The notes: a model not told the origin generated them from the letters alone. A stretch of 64,000 bases of DNA from Arcicella lustrica (GCF_034930985.1 NZ_JAYGIM010000003.1:62001-126000), one strand, 5' to 3'; positions 25,994 to 34,783 are shown, numbered from the stretch's first letter. Numbers and translations: made by a program.

Positions 25994-26592
25994 ATGCAAG
26001 AATCTTTATCCAGGATTCGATTATATAAATCAAGTACTTGTTCAATCAGTGAGGTTTTCTCATCATTCTGAATGATAAAATCTGCTATTTTTAATCGTTC
26101 TTCTTCTGGTAATTGTCTAGCAATAATTGCCTCAATTTCTTCCACAGAACGCTTATCTCTTTCTTTTACTCGTTGAATTCTTAATGATAATGGACAAGTT
26201 ACCACAATAACTTTATCAAAAACATTTCCATTGCCAGCGGCTTTCATCAATGCGGCTTCATAAAGTACAAAGGGATAATGCTGATTATTGGCAATCCATT
26301 CTCTTGCATCTTGATGAACAGCAGGATGAACTAAAGCATTTAATTGTAGTAGTAAATCTGGTTTGTTGAATACTTCTGAAGCAACCCATTCACGGTGATA
26401 ATCTCCGTTACTTTTATAGGCATTTTCTCCCAATAATTGAATAATTGAAGCTTTGAGTGACAAATTATGCGAAACAAGCCATTTCGCACGGGTATCGGCT
26501 TCGTAAATTGGCACACCCAGTATTGAAAATATCTTGCAGATGATACTTTTCCCTGAACCAATTCCGCCAGTTATACCAATTACTTTTCCCAT
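25969..26592 (-). CDS. coaE: Dephospho-CoA kinase
   Basis: CoaE phosphorylates the 3'-hydroxyl of dephospho-CoA with ATP, the last step of coenzyme A synthesis. The 207 residues show the P-loop in GKVIGITGGIGSGKSIICKIF, the substrate segment ADTRAKWLVS, VHPAVHQDAREW, and the lid region VTCPLSLRIQRVKERDKRSVEEI. Its start overlaps the stop of the YbbR-like gene by one base (TAATG), so translation is probably coupled. It is the last gene of the nusB operon. Another CoA gene, coaBC, lies 7 kb away. The final codons are inside a terminator stem. Confidence 0.97.
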   Translation of the reverse strand: MGKVIGITGGIGSGKSIICKIFSILGVPIYEADTRAKWLVSHNLSLKASIIQLLGENAYKSNGDYHREWVASEVFNKPDLLLQLNALVHPAVHQDAREWIANNQHYPFVLYEAALMKAAGNGNVFDKVIVVTCPLSLRIQRVKERDKRSVEEIEAIIARQLPEEERLKIADFIIQNDEKTSLIEQVLDLYNRILDKDSCIKKGNSDK

Positions 26593-27266
26593 TATTTTAG
26601 TAATTCTTCAACCTCAAAACTAACATTGACTTTCTTCTTACTTACTTTCAGCATATTGTTTTTTGCAAAAGGTAAATTGATTTCTTCGTCATAATTATCT
26701 TTAATTTTTTGTCCAGGTACTTTAAGATAAATTGTACTATCCATTGCTTTTAAAATAGATTCTGGACCTTCAATCATTACCGTTCTAGGGCTAAGATTTA
26801 TCACACTTGAAACAACGTAATGGTCTTTCAATGGAATATGTAAACTATCAACTTTCACAAGAAAGTCTTTCTTGATTTTGCGTTCAAACTCTAATTCAAA
26901 ACGGTCTGCTACTACATAATTTACCGTCACATCTTGAATATACTCCTGAATTGAATCTGTGAGCATTCCTGTGTTTAAAAATTTAGTTTTTAAAGGCTTG
27001 GCAATTTCGTACTGAATGGGAGTTTTGTACAGGGCAAGAGATTTACGTAATAAATCCCAACCGTTACCAGAAACATTAACAGAAATTTTTTCAGGAAGTG
27101 GCTGAGTCGGGATGTAAAGTGAGTCGTCGTAAGTAATACGAATAGGAAACGATATTTTTTGTGAATAACCTTCTTTGTTCAAGGCATTCATGATCCAAAA
27201 GATGATAGCAGCAAAAAGGCTCACTATTACAGCTTTGTAATCAGTTTTTGTAGGAGCGGGTTTCAT
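26592..27266 (-). CDS. YbbR-like (CdaR-type) membrane-anchored protein
   Basis: A 224-residue protein with a short cytoplasmic N-terminus, one transmembrane helix (AVIVSLFAAIIFWIMNAL) and an extracytoplasmic beta-rich region of about two YbbR-like units (ISFPIRITYDDSLYIPTQPLPEKISVNVSG; ...VDSLHIPLKDHYVVSSVINLSPRTVMIEGP). In Firmicutes the related CdaR regulates the diadenylate cyclase CdaA, but no cyclase gene is adjacent here, so that role cannot be assumed. The stop overlaps the coaE start by one base. Confidence 0.85.
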   Translation of the reverse strand: MKPAPTKTDYKAVIVSLFAAIIFWIMNALNKEGYSQKISFPIRITYDDSLYIPTQPLPEKISVNVSGNGWDLLRKSLALYKTPIQYEIAKPLKTKFLNTGMLTDSIQEYIQDVTVNYVVADRFELEFERKIKKDFLVKVDSLHIPLKDHYVVSSVINLSPRTVMIEGPESILKAMDSTIYLKVPGQKIKDNYDEEINLPFAKNNMLKVSKKKVNVSFEVEELLK

Positions 27267-27341
27267 CTGAAGAAATTTACAAATTAACGATGAGTACTTT
27301 TCTTATAAAATACTCATCGTTAATTAGGGGAATGACAAACT

Positions 27342-27656
27342 TTATTCGCCAATTTGTGCAGAAGAGTCTTTAGAAATAGCTGTTTTCAAAAACACCATTC
27401 TTACTCCTTTGCTTGAATCTACTTCTAATACAACTGTTTTTTCTCTTACAGAAGTAACAGTTCCATGCAAACCGCCAATTGTTACTACTTTATCGCCAGT
27501 TTTTAAAGCATCAACATAAGCTTGTTGATCTTTTTGCTTTTTCTGTTGTGGACGAATCATGAAAAAATACATGACTACGAACATTCCACCAATTAATAAA
27601 AGAGAAGATGCACCACCTCCACCAAACGCTCCTTGTAATAAAATACTGTTGAACAT
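27342..27656 (-). CDS. yajC: Preprotein translocase subunit YajC
   Basis: A 104-residue inner membrane protein with one transmembrane helix (SLLLIGGMFVVMYFFMIRPQQKKQKDQQAY) followed by a small cytoplasmic domain (LKTGDKVVTIGGLHGTVTSVREKTVVLEVD). The MIRPQQKKQK junction and KTGDKVVTIGG are the family signatures. YajC associates with SecDF in the Sec translocon; secDF is not in this window. It lies mid-operon between the DUF1573 and YbbR-like genes. Confidence 0.95.
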   Translation of the reverse strand: MFNSILLQGAFGGGGASSLLLIGGMFVVMYFFMIRPQQKKQKDQQAYVDALKTGDKVVTIGGLHGTVTSVREKTVVLEVDSSKGVRMVFLKTAISKDSSAQIGE

Positions 27657-27691
27657 ATCTATTTTTTTTGATTAAATATTTTTTGGTTTTT

Positions 27692-28132
27692 CTACTTCTT
27701 CTTCAATACTTCAATTTTAAAAGAAAAGGTATTTTCAACCGGATTAGTATTCGCAAGAGCAGTTACTGTTTTGCTTAGTTTACCTTCTTTGCCTTTACTA
27801 TCAAATTTTACTTTGATAAAACCTTGCTCACCCGGCTCAACTGGCGTAGTAGAATACGATGGCGTAGTACAACCACAAGAAGCATTCACATTACTTAAAA
27901 CCAAAGGCATATTGCCCGTATTTCTAAATTTATAAATGTGAACGATGGTATCGCCTTCTGTAATTACCCCTAAATCTACCGACTGTGAGTCTGCCTGCAT
28001 AACAGGAAATTTATCACTTGTTGGTTGAAATGCAGCTGCAGATTCTGCTACTGATTGACTATCACTTTTTTGTTTATTTTGGCAAGCAAAAAAAACACTG
28101 ATTCCTAATGCAAAGATGATTACTTTTTTCAT
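27692..28132 (-). CDS. DUF1573 lipoprotein
   Basis: A 146-residue predicted lipoprotein: MKKVIIFALGISVFFAC puts the lipidated Cys at residue 17. After a Ser/Gln-rich linker, the DUF1573 domain (about 45-146) is an Ig-like sandwich with DLGVITEGDTIVHIYKFRNTGNMPLVLSN and the signature NASCGCTTPSYSTTPVEPGEQG. The CGC pair is characteristic; its chemistry is not established. In Bacteroidota it commonly lies between the YtxH and YajC genes, as here. Confidence 0.9.
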   Translation of the reverse strand: MKKVIIFALGISVFFACQNKQKSDSQSVAESAAAFQPTSDKFPVMQADSQSVDLGVITEGDTIVHIYKFRNTGNMPLVLSNVNASCGCTTPSYSTTPVEPGEQGFIKVKFDSKGKEGKLSKTVTALANTNPVENTFSFKIEVLKKK

Positions 28133-28160
28133 GTGATGAATATTCGAATAGAATTCAAAA

Positions 28161-28460
28161 TTAGACTTTAGCTTTAATCTGGCTCATCATGCTTTCCACA
28201 TCTTCCAACAAACGTTCTGCTTTTTCACGTGCTTCGTTTACTACTTTTTTGCCTTCAGATTTTGCCATTGTTTCAGGTATTTCTTTACCATCAATCAAAT
28301 CTGAAATTAAACCTTGCAATTGGTCACGATACTTTTGAAGTTGATAAAACAGTTTGTTACGGGTATTTTCACCTTTATCGGGTGCATATAAAATTCCTAA
28401 AGCAGCACCAACAGCAGCGCCTGTCATGAATGCCCAAAATGTTTTTGATGATTTACTCAT
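28161..28460 (-). CDS. YtxH domain protein
   Basis: A 99-residue protein starting MSKSSKTFWAFMTGAAVGAALGILYAPDKGENTR. The Gly/Ala-rich hydrophobic segment followed by ILYAPDKG is the YtxH signature. A helical, charged C-terminus (EGKKVVNEAREKAERLLEDVESMMSQIKAKV) suggests a coiled coil. It is probably a small membrane-associated protein. It lies 67 bp after nusB in the same operon. Confidence 0.9.
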   Translation of the reverse strand: MSKSSKTFWAFMTGAAVGAALGILYAPDKGENTRNKLFYQLQKYRDQLQGLISDLIDGKEIPETMAKSEGKKVVNEAREKAERLLEDVESMMSQIKAKV

Positions 28461-28527
28461 GGTATTGTAAGTTATCGGTTAAAAATCAAATTTATAGAAT
28501 AAGTACAAGGCACGCATAAATAAACGC

Positions 28528-29685
28528 TTATTTATTATCAATTAAGCCTCGTCCAGATTTTCTAATGATTCCTTCTTTCTGTAATTTCTGAGAAAGTACA
28601 TCCAACAAACCGTTAATAAATTGACCAGACTTCGGTGTTGAATAGTTTTTAGCCAATTCGATATATTCGTTGATTGATACTTTTACAGGAATGCTGGTAA
28701 AATGAATCATTTCTGCCAAACCTAATTTAAGAATCAACATATCTGTCATTGCCAGACGGTCGCCTTCCCAGTTTTTAGTTTGGTCGGTGATGAGTTTTTC
28801 GTAAGACTCATCGTTATCCAAAACATTATTAAAAAGATCTACAAAAAAGTGTTTATCATCGTCCCAATTTAAGGCCAAAGGTTGTAACACCAACTCTTCT
28901 ACTTTTTCAATCTTGAAAGTCTTTACACAAAGGCTTTTGAGTACATCTTTATTTTCGTTCCAATTTAGGTCTTTTTCCTCGAAATAATCAGCAATAATGT
29001 GATGTTTCAGTACAAATGTTTTTACAAGATACTGAACCAACGCTAAATCTTCCTCAAAAGTATGTTTGGTTGTACGAAGGTACGACTGGAAAGTTGTATC
29101 AGGCAAGATTGCTTCTAAGAAAAGTTTACGCAACATGTTTTGGTCATCTTCTGTCCATTTTGCATTACTTCTGATAATTCCAGTTGTAAACATCGGTAAA
29201 TTCTTCAAGGCAATCAATACTTGGTTTCTAGCCAATCTTGAAGTACGATGATCGGTTTCTACCAAACGACGTTGTTCATCCCAAACAGCAATTTCAGTAA
29301 TTTCCAACAGTAATTGAAGCATTTTTAGATAAGCATCATAAACGCTTTCTACCTCGGCTACCATGTTATCAGTAATTGTAGCCTTATCTTTTTTCACATA
29401 ACTTTTGTATGACTCAAGTGCGTATCTAGCTACATTTTTAGCTTCCGCAGGAATATCATCATTGGTAGATTTCAAATTGAATAATTCCTCAAAACGCTGT
29501 TCAGCCAACTTACGCAAAGCATCAAGCTTTAACATTTGTTGCTCTTTAGGAATCATTAAGTCAAGATTTGGGAGAAAAGAATCAGCAATTTGGTCGAATG
29601 CTAACTGATAATCAGCACGTTCCGCTTGGCGGAAGGCATAAAGGCTTTGAAATGCCTTTGTTCGGAGAAGTCGTCTGTTTACCAT
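28528..29685 (-). CDS. nusB: Transcription antitermination factor NusB, long Bacteroidota form
   Basis: At 385 residues the protein is over twice the length of E. coli NusB (139). The start (MVNRRLLRTKAFQSLYAFRQAERADYQLAF) keeps the conserved NusB beginning LLRxKAFQxLYA. The canonical C-terminal NusB half is intact: WEGDRLAMTDMLILKLGLAEMIHFTSIPVKVSINEYIELAKNYSTPKSGQFINGLLD. Between them lies a helical insertion of about 220 residues, known from this phylum. NusB with NusE binds boxA in rRNA operons to prevent termination. It leads the operon nusB-ytxH-DUF1573-yajC-ybbR-coaE. A TAATTTTG box and a 17-bp palindrome lie upstream. Confidence 0.93.
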   Translation of the reverse strand: MVNRRLLRTKAFQSLYAFRQAERADYQLAFDQIADSFLPNLDLMIPKEQQMLKLDALRKLAEQRFEELFNLKSTNDDIPAEAKNVARYALESYKSYVKKDKATITDNMVAEVESVYDAYLKMLQLLLEITEIAVWDEQRRLVETDHRTSRLARNQVLIALKNLPMFTTGIIRSNAKWTEDDQNMLRKLFLEAILPDTTFQSYLRTTKHTFEEDLALVQYLVKTFVLKHHIIADYFEEKDLNWNENKDVLKSLCVKTFKIEKVEELVLQPLALNWDDDKHFFVDLFNNVLDNDESYEKLITDQTKNWEGDRLAMTDMLILKLGLAEMIHFTSIPVKVSINEYIELAKNYSTPKSGQFINGLLDVLSQKLQKEGIIRKSGRGLIDNK

Positions 29686-29725
29686 TGGGTAATTTAGAAA
29701 GAACGTTTTGGTAGTGAAGCTCCAA

Positions 29726-29742
29726 CAAAGTAAATTACTTTG
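29726..29742. promoter_or_regulatory. 17-bp perfect palindrome in the nusB leader
   Basis: CAAAGTAAATTACTTTG reads the same on both strands around a central A. It lies just inside the predicted transcript of the nusB operon, about 41 bp before the start codon, where a repressor operator could sit. No regulator is identified. Confidence 0.5.
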
Positions 29743-29755
29743 CTGAAAGAGGGTG

Positions 29756-29763
29756 CAAAATTA
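29756..29763 (-). promoter_or_regulatory. Candidate nusB operon promoter (TAATTTTG)
   Basis: Exact TAnnTTTG match on the minus strand; predicted leader about 65 nt. No clear -33 TTG at 17-23 bp. Confidence 0.45.
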
Positions 29764-29884
29764 GTATTTTTTAAAGAAAAAAGCACGATTCAAGCACAAA
29801 ATTTTCAATTTTAATCATAATTTTACTAAATATAAATGTGTGTAATGGATGAAACCTTTACTTTCTTCCATTGGTTATCGAAAT

Positions 29885-31669
29885 ATGAAATCCCTAAAGC
29901 ATCTTAATCAATACTTTCTAAAATATAAATGGTACCTTATTTTAGGTACACTTTTCACTTTCATTTCCAATCTTTTTGGCGTAGTTCCCGCTCAGATTGT
30001 GCGTTATGCGCTTGATTTGGTGAAAGAAACTATCGACTTATATTTTCTTTACGATGGTTTTGTTTCACAAAAAATGGTTTATGAATTCTTCGCATTTTCA
30101 ATTCTGTTGTATGGTTCGTTGATTTTGGTATTGGCATTATTGAAAGGTTTTTTCCTTTTTCTCGTTCGTCAAACACTTATCGTAATGTCCAGACATATTG
30201 AGTTTGATTTGAAAAACGAAATTTATCAACATTATCAAACACTTCCTTTGAGTTTTTACCGTAAAAACAACACTGGCGATTTGATGGCAAGAATCTCAGA
30301 GGATGTAAATAAAGTAAGAATGTACGTTGGTCCAAGCTTGATGTATGGACTTAACTTAATTTCTGTTTTCATTCTTGTGGTTTGGTATATGCTTTCGGTC
30401 AATCAAAAGCTTACTTGGTATGTATTATTACCTGTTCCATTTTTGTCGGGAAGTATCTATTTTGTCAACACGATTATTATGCGAAAATCTGAACAGATTC
30501 AAGCAAATTTATCTAAAATTTCTACTTTTACTCAAGAAGCATTTTCTGGTATTAGAGTACTCAAAGCCTTTGTTCAAGAAGAACCCTCAACAATCGCATT
30601 TACCAAACAAGCCAATGTTTACCGTGAAAAATCTTTAGATTTAGTAAAAGTAGATTCGCTGTTTACTCCTTTAGTTTCAGTTTTGGCAGGTTTAAGTTCT
30701 GTAATTGTAGTGTATGTTGGTGGCATGGAAGTAATGGCTGGACGACTTACCGCTGGAAGTATCACAGAATTTATTTTGTATGTTTACATGCTTACTTGGC
30801 CAATGATTGCTTTGGGTTGGACAACCTCACAAATTCAAAGAGCGGCGGCTTCACAGCAAAGAATTAACGAGTTTTTGGAAATAAAAACCGATATTACTTC
30901 TCAAGAAAATATCAATCATGAGGTTGAAGGAGCTATTGAAGTAAAAAATGTTACTTTCACATATCCAGATTCTGGCATTGTAGCTTTAAAAAACTTCTCG
31001 ATGTCAATCAACGCTGGTGAATCTATTGCGATTCTTGGTACAACTGGTTCTGGGAAAAGTACGGTTGCCAATTTACTTTGCAGAATGTACGATGCCAACG
31101 AAGGAGAAATCAAAATAGATGGTTTGCCCATCAAAAGCTTGAACGTAAATAAATACCGTTCACAGATTGGTTATGTTCCTCAAGATGTGTTCTTATTTTC
31201 TGATTCTATTCGTAATAATGTGCGTTTTGGAAGTAATGAAATGAGTGAAGAGGAAATCATTAAAGCGGCAAAAGACGCTGATTTATACAATAATGTAATT
31301 GATTTTCCAGAAGGTTTTGATACTGTTTTAGGAGAAAGAGGTGTAACGCTTTCTGGCGGACAAAAACAGCGTTTATCTATTGCCCGTGCTATTGCTCGTG
31401 AACCTAAAATCCTGATTTTAGACGATTGCCTTTCGGCTGTAGATACCAAAACTGAAAACCAGATTTTGAATAATCTCCAAGAAATCATGAAAGGAAGAAC
31501 TTCTGTAATCATCTCGCACAGAGTATCTTCTGCAAAATTAGCCGACAAAATTATCATGCTTGATGATGGAAATATCATTGAACAAGGCTCGCATGAAGAA
31601 CTGATGAATGCCAATAATGCTTACAAAGAACTTTACGAAAAGCAATTACAAGTAGAAGAAGTAAGTTAG
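29885..31669 (+). CDS. ABC exporter half-transporter (MsbA/MdlA-like)
   Basis: A fused membrane and ATPase half-transporter of 594 residues from ATG 29885. Residues about 10-320 form a six-helix type I exporter domain (YRKNNTGDLMARISEDVNKVRMY; AFSGIRVLKAFVQEE). The ATPase has Walker A GTTGSGKST (Lys391), Q-loop VPQDVFLF, signature LSGGQKQRLSIARAIA and the switch His in VIISHRVSS. After Walker B (ILILD513) the expected catalytic Glu is Asp (D514, in LILDDCLSAVD). An upstream ATG at 29849 is possible, but a near-consensus box (TAAATGTG, 29833-29840) ends just before it. Lipid or drug export is inferred from the family. The stop is overlapped by a word array. Confidence 0.9.
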   Translation: MKSLKHLNQYFLKYKWYLILGTLFTFISNLFGVVPAQIVRYALDLVKETIDLYFLYDGFVSQKMVYEFFAFSILLYGSLILVLALLKGFFLFLVRQTLIVMSRHIEFDLKNEIYQHYQTLPLSFYRKNNTGDLMARISEDVNKVRMYVGPSLMYGLNLISVFILVVWYMLSVNQKLTWYVLLPVPFLSGSIYFVNTIIMRKSEQIQANLSKISTFTQEAFSGIRVLKAFVQEEPSTIAFTKQANVYREKSLDLVKVDSLFTPLVSVLAGLSSVIVVYVGGMEVMAGRLTAGSITEFILYVYMLTWPMIALGWTTSQIQRAAASQQRINEFLEIKTDITSQENINHEVEGAIEVKNVTFTYPDSGIVALKNFSMSINAGESIAILGTTGSGKSTVANLLCRMYDANEGEIKIDGLPIKSLNVNKYRSQIGYVPQDVFLFSDSIRNNVRFGSNEMSEEEIIKAAKDADLYNNVIDFPEGFDTVLGERGVTLSGGQKQRLSIARAIAREPKILILDDCLSAVDTKTENQILNNLQEIMKGRTSVIISHRVSSAKLADKIIMLDDGNIIEQGSHEELMNANNAYKELYEKQLQVEEVS

Positions 31670-31697
31670 TAATTAGTAAATAGTGATTGGTGATTAG
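31665..31697. repeat. TTAGTAA/GTGATTGG word array overlapping the ABC stop codon
   Basis: Degenerate repeats of a 7-8 bp word from GTTAGTAATTAG to GATTGGTGATTAG, beginning within the stop codon of the ABC gene. It contains AAATAGTGATTGG (31678-31690), identical to 16043-16055 near rlmF. Confidence 0.5.
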
Positions 31698-31803
31698 CAT
31701 TTCAAATTATTACTTATCAGTTGTTTACGATAAATGATAACGTTGCTTAAATTGTATTGATTACTTATAACCCTAATGATGTCATAAAAAATCCTTTTCC
31801 CTA

Positions 31804-32616
31804 ATGGATAGCAATTGGTCAAGAAGAGAAATCTATAAAATACTTGAGGTGACTCGGGGCAAAAAAAGTATTGCCTCTATTATATTCAATGCTATTTTAT
31901 TAACAACGATTTCTCTGAATACTTTTGCCATTATTTTACATTCTGTAAAAAGTTTAAGACATGATTTTGATGTTTTCTTCAGTGATTTCGAATACTTCTC
32001 AGTTGTTTTTTTTACGATAGAATACTTCGTTCGGCTTTGGGTCTGTGTAGAAAACGAGAAATATCAACATCCTGTTTGGGGAAGACTACGTTATATTTTT
32101 TCGGCTGGTGCTTTGGTTGACTTACTGGCAATTATGCCTTTCTATCTTTCTAATTTCACTTCTGATACTGGTTTAATTAGAATTCTACGACTTTTCAGAA
32201 TTTTCAGGCTATTCAAATTTTCAAGATACGTTCATGCGTTAAAAGTAATTGAAAGTGTATTTAGAGAAAAAAGAGAAGAACTAATTCTAAGTTTTGTCTT
32301 CTTTTTATTCACACTTTTAATATCTTCTTCTACCATGTATTATATTGAAAATTCGGCTCAACCTAAAGTATTTTCTAGCATTCCAGCTACACTTTGGTGG
32401 GGTGTTACTACAATTACTTCTGTAGGTTATGGCGATACTTACCCAATTACTCCACTCGGAAAATTATTAGGAGGTTTTGTGGCTGTAGCTGGAGTAGCGA
32501 TGTTTGCTTTGCCAACGGGTATTTTTGTTTCAGGTTTTAATGAACACATTAAAATCTATAAAAACGAAGACAAAAACATGAAATTCTGCCCGCATTGTGG
32601 CGAAAAACTGCACTAA
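31804..32616 (+). CDS. Voltage-gated-type potassium channel with C-terminal CxxC ribbon
   Basis: A 270-residue six-helix ion transport protein. The voltage-sensor S4 is IRILRLFRIFRLFKFSRY with Arg at every third or fourth position, S1-S3 precede it, and the pore has the K+ selectivity filter TSVGYGD near residue 206, in WWGVTTITSVGYGDTYPITPLGK. The C-terminal 20 residues hold MKFCPHCGEKLH, a single CPHCG knuckle. Two such halves from different subunits could form a zinc site in the tetramer, which is inference. The gene stands alone; the DUF4835 gene converges with its stop 12 bp away. Confidence 0.92.
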   Translation: MDSNWSRREIYKILEVTRGKKSIASIIFNAILLTTISLNTFAIILHSVKSLRHDFDVFFSDFEYFSVVFFTIEYFVRLWVCVENEKYQHPVWGRLRYIFSAGALVDLLAIMPFYLSNFTSDTGLIRILRLFRIFRLFKFSRYVHALKVIESVFREKREELILSFVFFLFTLLISSSTMYYIENSAQPKVFSSIPATLWWGVTTITSVGYGDTYPITPLGKLLGGFVAVAGVAMFALPTGIFVSGFNEHIKIYKNEDKNMKFCPHCGEKLH

Positions 32617-32628
32617 TTTTTTCCTCTT

Positions 32629-33573
32629 TTATTTACTTAATTTTCGATATGCTTCAGAATTGGTTGGATCTAATGAAGTGAGTAATGGTACGATTTTCTT
32701 TCTTTCGTCCAATGGCGCATCACTAAAAATATTCAACAATTCTGTTGATTTTGCTTCAAAGAAAAGGCGGTACCAAATTTGTCCAGGACGATTCTGACTT
32801 ACTTGTTTAATCGTATTTAAGTATTCAATTATTTGTTTTCTGCTGTTAGCTGGGTCGTTGGCATAATTATCCATCGCCAAGCGATGATAGGTATAAAAAC
32901 CTTCACGAAGAGTTTGCAATTGCTGATTTAACAAGTTTTCTGCTACCCAATATCGATTACGAATATCATTGGAAGAAGACCAACCTCCGCCAGCATTTTG
33001 TGCTAAGTTTACAACGTTCAAGGCTTTTTGAGCGTGATTTAATCCGCCCATTTTTTCAAATGAGTCATAATCAAATGCTAAAGCGATGTAAGCGTAGAAA
33101 GCTAACATTTGGGTGAGGTTATCATTGTAATTGTTATCGTTATAAGTAAGCGGCGTACCTGCAATGTACTTAAAGACGAAATTTCTATCAATATAATTTA
33201 AAAGTACAGTTTCATAAGCCGTTCCATAAACAGGACGAGTAACCTGAAAACGGGCATTGGCTTCGTACTCTCCAGTGGCTGTTGCTTTAGTAAGAATTAC
33301 CGCTAAAGAACAATTTATTTTTTCTTCTGGAGCAAAATTATCGTTCGTCCAACGGCGATTGTTCAAAAATTCCTGCATTACATTTTGCAATTCAGTATAA
33401 ATCTGAGTCGCTCCACGTTGTTCATTTACTTGAATTTGGTCTGTAGAAATACTTACTCTGCAATTGATCTCTTGCGCATTAGCATTTTTACTAACAAGCA
33501 AAGTACTCATCACAGCCAAAAGTATGAAAAGAATATATTTCAGAAAAGGTCTATTTCTATTGTTATTTTTCAT
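32629..33573 (-). CDS. DUF4835 family protein (PorD-type)
   Basis: From ATG 33573 the protein is 314 residues with the signal peptide KYILFILLAVMSTLLVSKNANAQ. The DUF4835 body shows EINCRVSISTDQIQVNEQRGATQIYTELQNVMQEFLNNRRWTND, RPVYGTAYETVLLNYIDRNF and LAFYAYIALAFDYDSFEKMGG. DUF4835 proteins are annotated as type IX secretion-associated PorD in some databases; I cannot confirm that role here. The chosen start leaves an 11-bp overlap with coaBC, whereas the alternative ATG 33609 adds 12 residues and a 47-bp overlap. It is the last gene of the bamD group. Confidence 0.85.
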   Translation of the reverse strand: MKNNNRNRPFLKYILFILLAVMSTLLVSKNANAQEINCRVSISTDQIQVNEQRGATQIYTELQNVMQEFLNNRRWTNDNFAPEEKINCSLAVILTKATATGEYEANARFQVTRPVYGTAYETVLLNYIDRNFVFKYIAGTPLTYNDNNYNDNLTQMLAFYAYIALAFDYDSFEKMGGLNHAQKALNVVNLAQNAGGGWSSSNDIRNRYWVAENLLNQQLQTLREGFYTYHRLAMDNYANDPANSRKQIIEYLNTIKQVSQNRPGQIWYRLFFEAKSTELLNIFSDAPLDERKKIVPLLTSLDPTNSEAYRKLSK

Positions 33574-34783
33574 CAATGTTATTTTTCGAAATGGCTTCAA
33601 TAATGGCATTAACTATATCTTGAGCAACGTCTTGTTTTGATTTCAAATCAAATGCTATAATTATATCATCTTTTCTAATAATACTTATCTTATTCGTATC
33701 ATGTCCAAAACCTGCTCCTGAATCTTGTAAAGAATTCAGCACAATCATGTCTAGATTTTTAGATTGGATTTTAGCTTTTGCATTGGCTACTTCATTATCG
33801 GTTTCCAAAGCAAAACCAACCATTAATTGATTTTCTCGCTTTTGTTGACCCAATGTTTTAGCAATATCAGTAGTTTTAATGAGTTCTATACTAAACGTAT
33901 CTTCTTTCTTTTTTATTTTCTTTTCAGCTACCACCGCAGGTGTATAGTCTGCCACAGCAGCCGCTAAAATGATAATGTCTGATTCCTGAAAATTAGCCTG
34001 AGAAGCTTGGTACATTTCTTTGGCTGAATGTACTTTTACTAAATTGATACTTGGGTCTGGTTTTTTCAAGGCTACTTGTCCACTAACTAACGTTACTTTG
34101 GCGCCAGCTTTTGCTAGTTTATCGGCAATGGCATAGCCCATTTTTCCTGTAGAATGATTACTGATAAAACGTACTGGATCAATCGCTTCTTGAGTTGGTC
34201 CAGCGGTAATTAATACTTTTTTATCTTTTAAAACTGGATTTGCCGAGAAGTATTTTTCTAAAATTGCTAGAAGTTCTTCTGGTTCAGCCATTCTCCCCTC
34301 TCCTACTAAACCGCTTGCCAGCTCGCCATAACCAGATTTGATGATATGATTTCCATAAGATTTTAGCTTTTCAAGATTCGAAATTGTACTTGGATGGAGG
34401 TACATATCCAAATCCATTGCTGGGGCAAACATTACTTCACATTTGGCAGAAAGATATACCGCTGTGAGTAAATCATCACAAATGCCATTCGCACATTTTG
34501 CCAAAGTATGTGCTGTAGCAGGTGCTATGAGTATAATATCAGCCCAAAGTCCTAAATCTACATGATTATTCCATTGTCCAGTTTCATCTTTTACAAAAGC
34601 TGAGAGTACTGGATTTCTTGAAAGTGTTGATAAAGTAAGAGGCGTAATAAATTCTTTGGCGGCTTCGGTCATTACAATTTTTACTTCTGCCCCCTCTTTC
34701 ACCAGAAGTCTAGTGAGGATAGCAATTTTGTAAGCAGCAATACTGCCTGAAACACCTAATATTATTTTCTTACTTTTAAGCAT
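33563..34783 (-). CDS. coaBC: Phosphopantothenoylcysteine synthetase/decarboxylase
   Basis: The bifunctional CoaBC joins cysteine to 4'-phosphopantothenate with CTP and then decarboxylates the product, giving 4'-phosphopantetheine for CoA. The CoaC half (about 1-180) has KIILGVSGSIAAYKIAILTRLL, the active His in NHVDLGLWADIILIAPATAHTLAK and FAPAMDLDMYLHPST. The CoaB half (about 185-400) has VLITAGPTQEAIDPVRFISNHSTGKMGYAIADKLAKAGA and NDLTSQ-type residues toward the end. Total length 406 is normal. It has its own consensus promoter whose -33 element lies in the rpoZ terminator loop. Confidence 0.96.
   Translation of the reverse strand: MLKSKKIILGVSGSIAAYKIAILTRLLVKEGAEVKIVMTEAAKEFITPLTLSTLSRNPVLSAFVKDETGQWNNHVDLGLWADIILIAPATAHTLAKCANGICDDLLTAVYLSAKCEVMFAPAMDLDMYLHPSTISNLEKLKSYGNHIIKSGYGELASGLVGEGRMAEPEELLAILEKYFSANPVLKDKKVLITAGPTQEAIDPVRFISNHSTGKMGYAIADKLAKAGAKVTLVSGQVALKKPDPSINLVKVHSAKEMYQASQANFQESDIIILAAAVADYTPAVVAEKKIKKKEDTFSIELIKTTDIAKTLGQQKRENQLMVGFALETDNEVANAKAKIQSKNLDMIVLNSLQDSGAGFGHDTNKISIIRKDDIIIAFDLKSKQDVAQDIVNAIIEAISKNNIDEK

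Noticed and set aside
31180..31614. 144-residue minus-strand frame antisense to the ABC ATPase
   Set aside because: Shadow of the ATPase coding sequence with no start context or homology.
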